Below, in pieces: positions 54,673-64,000 of a DNA stretch of 64,000 nucleotides. The DNA comes from Diogma glabrata. Its lineage: Eukaryota; Arthropoda; Insecta; Diptera; Cylindrotomidae. The notes under the pieces are model-generated. The model was not told where the DNA came from and did not search any database. It worked only from the letters and a program-made list of their open reading frames with translations. A program made the position numbers and the translations under genes. The stretch lies in the NCBI GenBank assembly GCA_963693315.1, contig OY856186.1:306172661-306236660 (forward strand). Reading direction: 5' to 3'. How positions within the stretch are numbered: the stretch's first letter is position 1; each line of letters starts with the position of its first letter.

Positions 54673-55470
54673 GTTTATTACATAAACCCATCAAGTGAAC
54701 TATTATTGATAAGTGTAAATAGGGAATCCTATTATCCCATGTCAGAAGACGAGCTTACATCTTGCAAATCTGTTAGAGCTTCAGAATATATTTGCATGAT
54801 CCACAACGTCATGTACAATACACAAAGTAATCCAACACCCTGTGAGATTGATTTAATCATGAATAAAGACACACATTCAGATGTTTGCCAGATTCAATTT
54901 ATGAAACCAAGAAACATGTGGATTCCTACACATGATCCAAGCACATGGATTTTTATCGCTGAACGAGATCACACAATAAATATCGTATGTAATAAGGAAG
55001 TCACAACCACACTGATAAGTGGAACGGGACTCATTACGATACATAAGGCCTGTACAATCATTGATGGTATAACAATCATACATTCCATAGAAAACTTCAA
55101 CACTCGAATGAAATCTTTCTATCAGCCAACGATGAACCTCAGCAGTCTTCTTCTTCAAAGTAAAACTTACCAAAATATGACAAGGGAAATAGACAACCTT
55201 CCTAAACTCGATGACATTCTCACGGATTTAAGTCAACTATCAACTAACGTAACGCACTTGAAGAATGCAGCAGAAGGTAAAGCCCTAGACATCAATCATC
55301 ACGATGTTCATCACTACATTCTCGTATATGGGATCATTGCAACAATTATTGGACTAATTATTTTATATGGTTGCAAGAAGACGACCAATACACCAGCATC
55401 AGTACAACTGCAGCCATTGCCGCGTCGGTTTATATCAACTAATGTCGCACGGGAGGATGTTCAGTCTTAG
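54673..55470 (+). pseudogene. BEL env, C-terminal part with transmembrane segment
   Basis: Open to a TAG at 55470, which lies 12 nt inside the 3' LTR. It contains a Cys-rich ectodomain and, about 40 residues before the end, a hydrophobic membrane span (residues around YILVYGIIATIIGLIILYG) followed by a short basic cytoplasmic tail. It is separated from the N-terminal part by frameshifts and by the LINE fragment at 53113-54672. Confidence 0.7.
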
Positions 55471-55863
55471 GTGAACATATTCAAATGAACTCCAATTTAT
55501 TGTCTTGAACTTTATTATTTCCAAACACATAATAAAGTAAAAGACAACAAATTGGCAATCAGAATTTATAGTTATATTGAATTTGCAATTTGTAGATGTT
55601 TAAAATATATTAAATTATATAAGTTAACACAAAATTGCTATTTGGGCAATATACAGAACATCAGCAATTTTAGTTTAAGTACTTATTTGTGGGTATAATC
55701 AATGTATACCAATTTGTATATAAACCACAAATTTAAATGAATAAAACATAGTTTTTTACGAACAACTATCGAGTTATTGTTATTGTCATAGCACCCACCA
55801 GAGGCGAGCGGATAACAATCCACTAAAAATCGAATTGTGTTTATTCTGATTAAGAATAAAACA
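55458..55863 (+). repeat. BEL 3' LTR
   Basis: 406 bp, TGTTCAG...AAAACA, preceded by the purine tract GGGAGGA and followed by the CGTTA duplication. It is uninterrupted and serves as the empty-site reference for both insertions in the 5' LTR. Confidence 0.95.
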
Positions 55864-55949
55864 CGTTACGTTTCGAGTAACGTTTTGCAACACTGATTGA
55901 AACACTTCAATTCAATACAATTCAATTAAAATTATAGTATATTTAATAC

Positions 55950-56433
55950 CGGTTTGAATCGGAATGTTAAACCAGGGTTTCCTTCTCAACTGTCGCTTTT
56001 GGATAGTGTTTACGCTAGACAAGGCAGCCTAAAAATAAAAGCAAAGAAATTCTGTCATTAAAAGAAAGATATCATAATTACCACCGCCTCCATCGTCAAT
56101 GTATTTTGCATATTATACATTAATTTATTCTCTGCAATGTTCTGAATAATAGTTAATCTTTGTGTTCATTTATCTATAAAACGAAAGATTGATTATAATT
56201 CACAATTATAAAGTTGTTATATAGTATAGATACTTACATTGAGTTGAAAGATGTATAATGTATTTTCGTCATAGTTCCAAATATTATGAATTTCACCACA
56301 GCATCTGAAAGGGGAAGCAGTTTTCGTTGTTAAAATACATTTCAAAGATAACTTTTCAACTTACTTTTTTTGTTTTGATTTACAATATTTACATGACATT
56401 TGACATGTCATTTTTCATCATCAGTTTATCCAA
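55950..56433 (-). CDS. Candidate 5' exons of a small unrecognised gene, upstream of the BEL insertion
   Basis: Three minus-strand exons fit together in phase: 56366-56433 (after TTGCAG; Met-Met at 56421, then SCKYCKSKQKK), 56238-56304 (after TTTCAG; CCGEIHNIWNYDENTLYIFQ) and 55950-56028 (after TTTTTAG; KRQLRRKPWFNIPIQT). Donors are GTAAGT, GTAAGT and a weaker GTATTA. The Cys pairs CKYC and CC could bind zinc. If the last donor is not used the frame stops at a TGA 12 codons further on. If it is used, the next exon is at 42110-42309 beyond the BEL element. Product about 133 residues, function unknown. It could be a host gene or part of an unrecognised element. Confidence 0.45.
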
Positions 56434-56548
56434 CTGCAATAAATTAAAAAAAACCAATATTTTGTTCAGCAAAATGATATTTTGAGCAAATTAAATAGTT
56501 CAAGGTTTGATCATCGACGCTGCTGACTCTTGAGAGAATGTTGTGGGT

Positions 56549-56678
<130 letters not shown>

Positions 56679-57414
56679 TAAAAAAAATTTTTTCTTTGGT
56701 ATATAGCCCTTTTTATTGTTTTAATTTTTTTATTATTTTAGCATTTTACGTTTCGTTGGAGTTCCCAACATTTTCAAAAATCTAAAAAAAAATCACAAAA
56801 CTTCGATTACATTATTTTTCAAAAGAAGATTACGTATAGAAATTATTATACAAGAACAATTATTTCAATTTTTCAAAAAAAATTAAATTTTTTACCTCAT
56901 TTTTCTTTTCCATTTTTTAAAAAAATTAAAATCGTCAAACATTTACAAAAACACAATAAATTTAAAAAAAAAAACTTAAAACCGAAAAACTAAACACTAT
57001 TTATAAGATTTGTCAAAATTTAAAATAATTTAAAAAAATTTTTCTATTAAAATTAAGTATAAAATTTTCTAGTTTAAAATAATATAAATATAAGACAACA
57101 CAATTAGGACACGGAACTTATATTTTGAAACAAGAATTATTAATTAAAAGGAGAAGAAAAATGATAATTTTATTTTTATTAAAACCGGACTTATTATTTT
57201 TTTTTTTTTTTGGAAAAAACAAGACAAACACAAGTAAGAAATAGTTATTCATAAAAAGACAAGCTTTATAACAGGGACGCAGCAAACAAAGTTGAGCACA
57301 ACTCTCGATGAATCGAATATTTAGTTTGTAAATGTAAATCAGATTCTCGTTTATTATATCAAGTTATCATAAATGCTTTGCAGATACTCCGAATCTTTCT
57401 GTATATTGATTGAT

Positions 57415-57418
57415 TTAT

Positions 57419-57474
<56 letters not shown>

Positions 57475-59892
57475 GCTTTTTCTTATCAATATCATTTCCA
57501 TGATTCTGCGTTTATGAAAACTTGGTTCTTTTGCAAGAATTTTAACATTGTCTTTCAGGCAAATTTGGTGTTTTGTATTCATCAGATGTGAAGAGAGGGC
57601 ACTTTTCGATACTGTGGGATCATTGTTGTTGGACCCATTGATGTGTTCACTTATTCTTTTCTTTAAGTACTGGTTAGTATTACCCACATACTCTGACAAG
57701 CATGAACATGTGACTTGGTATACCAGATTGGATTGTTGATCCAAGGGGACTTTATCCTTCAGATTCGAAAAGAGTGTCTCCAGAGATAGATTTGATCTTC
57801 CCACTGTCTTTATATTGTATCGACTCAACAAAGCACGTATTTTCTCAAACAGATTTTTATTATATGGTATAGATACATATTTTTCATCTGGAATTCTTAT
57901 CCTTTTGTTTTCTTGGCCCTGTGTATGTTTAAAAATGCTACTCTTTATTATTTTTGTAACTAAAGATTTTGGATATCCATTTTTTGTTAAGGTATTCAAC
58001 AAAAGTTTAAAATTTTCATTATGAAACCGTTCGTCGGACAGTTTGATGATCTTGTCACACAGAATGTTGATTGTGTTGATTTTGTAGTTATATGGTAACC
58101 ACGAATTATAATTCAAGTATCGACCTGACCAAGTATCTTTGTGATACCAGTTTGTTGACAGCGTTCCATTGATGTTCCTAATGACTTTTGTGTCCAAAAA
58201 AGACAGACAGCTGTTATTTTCTAATTCGAGTGTGAATTTGATATGTTCATTAAAATCATTAAAAGCTTTCAAAAAATTATTAACTTCTTGTGCCGGGATT
58301 GCGGTAATGATGTCGTCTACGTAACGATAATAGAACGCTGGAGAAAATGTTAATGATGACAACACAGATGTTTCTATGTACTCCATCACCAAATTAGCCA
58401 GTACGGGACTAATCGGAGAGCCCATTGGAGAACCAAACTTTTGTAAATAGGTTTTGCCGTTGAATGTAAAAATGCAGTTACTTAGAACCAGTTGTAAACC
58501 TTCTATGAACTGAGCTTTTAAAAGTTTGGTTTTCGATCTTCTTTTTATGGATCTCCAGTCTTTGTTAATCAGTTTCATGACAAGTTCACTATCTATATTA
58601 GTAAACAAGGACACTACGTCTAATGACAGTAGTACATATTCTGGTGGTAAAACTACAGCTTTAATTTTTTCAATGAATTCTTCTGAGTTTTTTAGAAAAG
58701 AAGATGTGTTTCCGACACTTGGCTTTATGATTTCACAGAGGTAAGAAGATAAATTGTAGGTTGGTGAACCAATAGAGCTGACAATAGGCCGAAGGGGTGT
58801 ATTTTGTTTATGGATTTTTGGTAAACCATACATCTTTGATACTATACAGTTGTTTTTACGCAAACGAAGTCCCTCTTCTCTGGTAATTCTACCGTCCTTT
58901 TGCCAACCCATTAGTATATCATTAACTTTTTTCTGTAAAGTTAATGTACCATCTGATTTAACGATATCATATGTGCTACGGTCGTTAAGTTGCGTTTCTA
59001 GTTTGGATATATACTCTTCTTTTAGCATCACCACTGTTACGTTCCCTTTATCCGCTTTAGTTATTAACAAATCCTTGTTGTCTTTGCAAAACTGTTGTGT
59101 TTCTTTAATTTGGGATGTAAGCGTGCAATCTTCTTTGGTAAGATATGGTCTTTGTTGGTTTTTATTTTGATGTTTGAAGTTTGTGAGAATATTAACTAGG
59201 TTGTTTCTTATATCAATCTTAGTGTCCTCTTCCATATTGTATAGACATGCTTCTACATCACAGATTATATTAGTGAATGGAATGGAATTTGCAGATGTTG
59301 GGGGGCAAAACTTGTCACCTAAGCTTAAAATATATTTGACATTATCCGGGATTGGTTTATCGGTAGTATTAACCAACCACTTTTCCAAATCACGATTATC
59401 TTGTGAACAGGTGGTAAGTTGAAGTTCACATCTCATTTGGTTCATCTTTTTGATATGCTTTTCCTTAGTATCTCGAAAAACTGCTTCATATCGAACAAAA
59501 CATCTATTAACGAAATTATTTGTAGTTTCGATTGGTAGGTCTAATTGTTGAACTATTTCTAAATATTTATCAAGTCTATCTTTATTTTCTCGAATAAGCT
59601 TGTTGACTTCTGTAATTTCCTGACTGATAATCGCAAAAATGAATTTATCTTGTAATCTTTTAAAAACACCTTCATCAATTTTTTGTGTATTTTTTATTTG
59701 TCTGTTTTTTGGAAAAACTTGTTGTTTCCTACATCGAAGCAAAAAATGTAGTTTGTTAACTGCTTTTGCTTGCTTGATGTTAACGGTCAGCAAGTTTTTC
59801 ATGTGTTTCACCATAACGTCACCACCAATTGATCGAATGTATTCGAAAAATTTATAATCGTGAGCACTGTGGATATTCTCCATTTTCACCAA
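57415..59892 (-). CDS. Penelope-like RT plus GIY-YIG endonuclease (copy A)
   Basis: 825 codons from ATG at 59892. A Lys-rich N-terminal domain (about 1-250) precedes RT blocks: KMYGLPKIHK (about 360), LLSLDVVSLFTNI (about 430), GSPMGSPISPVLANL (about 485) and YYRYVDDIITAI (about 522, catalytic). SFLDTKVI follows. The C-terminal GIY-YIG endonuclease appears as LVYQVTC then EYVGNTNQYLKKRISEH (about 720-750). This is the canonical PLE order. The last coding segment differs from copy C: an A-run on the coding strand has grown to 54 bases (57420-57473), giving a poly-Lys tail and a stop instead of the normal C-terminus of about 20 residues. The protein is otherwise uninterrupted. Confidence 0.92.
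57420..57473 (-). repeat. Homopolymer T54 (coding-strand A54) inside the PLE ORF
   Basis: Uninterrupted run of 54 T on the plus strand. The same site has 12 T in copy B (60698-60709) and 8 A in copy C. Its length changes the reading frame of the last codons. Confidence 0.97.
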
Positions 59893-60692
59893 GGAGTATT
59901 TATATGTTGTTGTTGGATTTCTTGGGCGTTATTTTATTTGATTAAAAAAAATTTTTTCTTTGGTATATAGCCCTTTTTATTGTTTTAATTTTTTTATTAT
60001 TTTAGCATTTTACGTTTCGTTGGAGTTCCCAACATTTTCAAAAATCTAAAAAAAAATCACAAAACTTCGATTACATTATTTTTCAAAAGAAGATTACGTA
60101 TAGAAATTATTATACAAGAACAATTATTTCAATTTTTCAAAAAAAAAATTAAATTTTTTACCTCATTTTTCTTTTCCATTTTTTAAAAAAATTAAAATCG
60201 TCAAACATTTACAAAAACACAATAAATTTAAAAAAAAAAACAAAAAAAAAACTTAAAACCGAAAAACTAAACACTATTTATAAGATTTGTCAAAATTTAA
60301 AATAATTTAAAAAAATTTTTCTATTAAAATTAAGTATAAAATTTTCTAGTTTAAAATAATATAAATATAAGACAACACAATTAGGACACGGAACTTATAT
60401 TTTGAAACAAGAATTATTAATTAAAAGGAGAAGAAAAATGATAATTTTATTTTTATTAAAACCGGACTTATTTTTTTTTTTTTTTTTTTGGAAAAAACAA
60501 GACAAACACAAGTAAGAAATAGTTATTCATAAAAAGACAAGCTTTATAACAGGGACGCAGCAAACAAAGTTGAGCACAACTCTCGATGAATCGAATATTT
60601 AGTTTGTAAATGTAAATCAGATTCTCGTTTATTATATCAAGTTATCATAAATGCTTTGCAGATACTCCGAATCTTTCTGTATATTGATTGAT

Positions 60693-60923
60693 TTATGTTT
60701 TTTTTTTTTGGCTTTTTCTTATCAATATCATTTCCATGATTCTGCGTTTATGAAAACTTGGTTCTTTTGCAAGAATTTTAACATTGTCTTTCAGGCAAAT
60801 TTGGTGTTTTGTATTCATCAGATGTGAAGAGAGGGCACTTTTCGATACTGTGGGATCATTGTTGTTGGACCCATTGATGTGTTCACTTATTCTTTTCTTT
60901 AAGTACTGGTTAGTATTACCCAC
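60693..60923 (-). pseudogene. Penelope-like copy B: GIY-YIG end only
   Basis: Encodes only the last 76 codons of the endonuclease region (GNTNQYLKKRISEH to RKSQKKKT). The A-run is 12 bases, so this copy also has the shifted C-terminus. It is truncated at the junction with inverted copy C at 60923/60924. Upstream it carries the PLE 3' region (59940-60690) almost identical to copy A. Confidence 0.9.
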
Positions 60924-60925
60924 AT

Positions 60926-62278
60926 TTATCTTCTTACCTCTGTGAAATCATAAAGCCAAGTGTCGGAAACACATCTTCTTTTCTAAAAAACTCAGAAGAA
61001 TTCATTGAAAAAATTAAAGCTGTAGTTTTACCACCAGAATATGTACTACTGTCATTAGACGTAGTGTCCTTGTTTACTAATATAGATAGTGAACTTGTCA
61101 TGAAACTGATTAACAAAGACTGGAGATCCATAAAAAGAAGATCAAAAACCAAACTTTTAAAAGCTCAGTTCATAGAAGGTTTACAACTGGTTCTAAGTAA
61201 CTGCATTTTTACATTCAACGGCAAAACCTATTTACAAAAGTTTGGTTCTCCAATGGGCTCTCCGATTAGTCCCGTACTGGCTAATTTGGTGATGGAGTAC
61301 ATAGAAACATCTGTGTTGTCATCATTAACATTTTCTCCAGCGTTCTATTATCGTTACGTAGACGACATCATTACCGCAATCCCGGCACAAGAAGTTAATA
61401 ATTTTTTGAAAGCTTTTAATGATTTTAATGAACATATCAAATTCACACTCGAATTAGAAAATAACAGCTGTCTGTCTTTTTTGGACACAAAAGTCATTAG
61501 GAACATCAATGGAACGCTGTCAACAAACTGGTATCACAAAGATACTTGGTCAGGTCGATACTTGAATTATAATTCGTGGTTACCATATAACTACAAAATC
61601 AACACAATCAACATTCTGTGTGACAAGATCATCAAACTGTCCGACGAACGGTTTCATAATGAAAATTTTAAACTTTTGTTGAATACCTTAACAAAAAATG
61701 GATATCCAAAATCTTTAGTTACAAAAATAATAAAGAGTAGCATTTTTAAACATACACAGGGCCAAGAAAACAAAAGGATAAGAATTCCAGATGAAAAATA
61801 TGTATCTATACCATATATTAAAAATCTGTTTGAGAAAATACGTGCTTTGTTGAGTCGATACAATATAAAGACAGTGGGAAGATCAAATCTATCTCTGGAG
61901 ACACTCTTTTCGAATCTGAAGGATAAAGTCCCCTTGGATCAACAATCCAATCTGGTATACCAAGTCACATGTTCATGCTTGTCAGAGTATGTGGGTAATA
62001 CTAACCAGTACTTAAAGAAAAGAATAAGTGAACACATCAATGGGTCCAACAACAATGATCCCACAGTATCGAAAAGTGCCCTCTCTTCACATCTGATGAA
62101 TACAAAACACCAAATTTGCCTGAAAGACAATGTTAAAATTCTTGCAAAAGAACCAAGTTTTCATAAACGCAGAATCATGGAAATGATATTGATAAGAAAA
62201 AGCCAAAAAAAACATAAATCAATCAATATACAGAAAGATTCGGAGTATCTGCAAAGCATTTATGATAACTTGATATAA
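60926..62278 (+). pseudogene. Penelope-like copy C: RT core to GIY-YIG, 5'-truncated and inverted
   Basis: Coding begins mid-RT (YLCEIIKPSVGNTSSF) and runs open through LLSLDVVSLFTNI, YYRYVDDIITAI and EYVGNTNQYLKKRISEH to a stop at 62278. The A-run is only 8 bases (62205-62212), so the natural C-terminus IQKDSEYLQSIYDNLI is retained. It is nearly identical to copy A (for example one I/N difference in IPYIKNLFEK). Confidence 0.9.
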
Positions 62279-62997
62279 TAAACGAGAATCTGATTTACAT
62301 TTACAAACTAAATATTCGATTCATCGAGAGTTGTGCTCAACTTTGTTTGCTGCGTCCCTGTTATAAAGCTTGTCTTTTTATGAATAACTATTTCTTACTT
62401 GTGTTTGTCTTGTTTTTTCCAAAAAAAAAAAAAAATAAGTCCGGTTTTAATAAAAATAAAATTATCATTTTTCTTCTCCTTTTAATTAATAATTCTTGTT
62501 TCAAAATATAAGTTCCGTGTCCTAATTGTGTTGTCTTATATTTATATTATTTTAAACTAGAAAATTTTATACTTAATTTTAATAGAAAAATTTTTTTAAA
62601 TTATTTTAAATTTTGACAAATCTTATAAATAGTGTTTAGTTTTTCGGTTTTAAGTTTTTTTTTTGTTTTTTTTTTTAAATTTATTGTGTTTTTGTAAATG
62701 TTTGACGATTTTAATTTTTTTAAAAAATGGAAAAGAAAAATGAGGTAAAAAATTTAATTTTTTTTGAAAAATTGAAATAATTGTTCTTGTATAATAATTT
62801 CTATACGTAATCTTCTTTTGAAAAATAATGTAATCGAAGTTTTGTGATTTTTTTTTAGATTTTTGAAAATGTTGGGAACTCCAACGAAACGTAAAATGCT
62901 AAAATAATAAAAAAATTAAAACAATAAAAAGGGCTATATACCAAAGAAAAAATTTTTTTTAATCAAATAAAATAACGCCCAAGAAATCCAACAACAA

Positions 62998-63840
<843 letters not shown>

Positions 63841-64000
63841 AGAAAAAACAAACAAACTGAACAAGCGAACAAACTGAACCACTACTTTGCGGAAATAGGC
63901 GAAACAACTGCTTCCCTGATACCAACCCAACCGGAGGATGAAGCAAATATTTACATCACCATGGAAAGAAATGTAAACGAGATTACAATAAACACAGTGG
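63841..64000 (+). CDS. Start of a LINE ORF2-type reverse transcriptase region (partial at window edge)
   Basis: The frame is open from at least 63841 to the window end. ANKLNHYFAEIGETTASLI, then a Pro/Glu-rich stretch and RNVNEITINTV, resembles the linker between endonuclease and RT in Jockey/I/CR1-type LINEs (N-x-Y-F-x-x-I-G pattern). The catalytic RT motifs would lie beyond the window. Confidence 0.5.

Larger units (their letters stand above)
42897..55863 (+). mobile_element. BEL/Pao LTR retrotransposon with env region, carrying nested insertions
   Basis: The 5' LTR starts TGTTCAGTCTTAAG at 42897 and ends AATAAAACA at 46251. The 3' LTR is 55458-55863 (406 bp). Both ends are flanked by the 5-bp duplication CGTTA (42892-42896 and 55864-55868). 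Gene order is gag, protease, RT, RNase H, integrase, env. The LTRs differ at about ten positions. Two insertions lie in the 5' LTR and a LINE plus foldback in env. Removing them leaves about 8.5 kb. Confidence 0.93.

Noticed and set aside
57421..57472. Poly-T as the poly(A) tail of a LINE or retrogene
   Set aside because: The run is inside the Penelope ORF at a site that is A8 and A12 in the sister copies, so it is an expanded internal homopolymer.
58526..59857. Several plus-strand frames of 70-106 codons over the Penelope ORF
   Set aside because: They are antisense shadows of the RT/GIY-YIG ORF and recur identically wherever that ORF is copied.

Overview
The window is AT-rich, non-coding-dominated eukaryotic DNA, most likely from an insect or another arthropod. 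The reasons are the mix of element families (Ty3/Gypsy, Copia, BEL/Pao with an envelope gene, a CR1/Jockey-group LINE, a Penelope-like element, a CACTA-like DNA transposon with spliceosomal introns, a Helitron remnant), the many long (TA)n microsatellites, and GT..AG introns of 57-74 bp. There are no bacterial genes, operons, tRNA or rRNA genes. A 200-base N gap lies at 8209-8408. Nearly everything recognisable is transposable-element DNA, much of it nested. One small multi-exon gene (exons near 42.1-42.3 kb and 56.0-56.4 kb, minus strand) may be non-transposon and is split by a BEL insertion.

Layout. 1-3.7 kb: end of a Gypsy pol and its 3' LTR, which is interrupted 4 nt after its start by a 3.27-kb element with terminal inverted repeats; that element contains a (TA)n tract holding a small MITE. 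3.7-8.4 kb: LTR remainder, degenerate repeats, a Helitron helicase scrap with a Helitron-type terminus, and a Gypsy gag pseudogene running into the gap. 8.4-13.6 kb: an almost complete minus-strand LINE with a PHD-finger ORF1 and an endonuclease/RT ORF2. 14.45-28.65 kb: one (TA)n landscape carrying, in order, a 9.8-kb CACTA-like transposon, a 3.4-kb palindromic tandem-repeat element, and a second copy of the MITE. The CACTA-like element contains a foldback element, which in turn contains a young Copia element with 5-bp target duplications and LTRs differing at one base. 28.7-39.7 kb: a 4,895-bp tandem duplication of a degenerate unit containing SAMD3-like and Gypsy integrase remnants, then the Gypsy 3' end and a probable LTR.

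42.9-55.9 kb: a BEL/Pao element flanked by a CGTTA duplication. Its 5' LTR carries two insertions (a solo-LTR-like sequence and a tandem-repeat foldback), and its env region is broken by a LINE fragment that itself carries a foldback element. 56.5-63.2 kb: a Penelope-like element in three pieces (one full-length, one truncated direct copy, one truncated inverted copy) between two (TA)n tracts. The window ends in the start of another LINE reverse-transcriptase ORF.

The strongest cross-cutting pattern is that five unrelated mobile or foldback elements sit exactly between (TA)n tracts, so TA microsatellites act here as insertion hubs or are carried or produced by the elements. Relative ages read from the sequence are: Copia very recent; the Penelope copies recent; the 4.9-kb duplication recent or an assembly artefact; BEL older (LTRs differ at roughly ten positions); the Gypsy remnants oldest.
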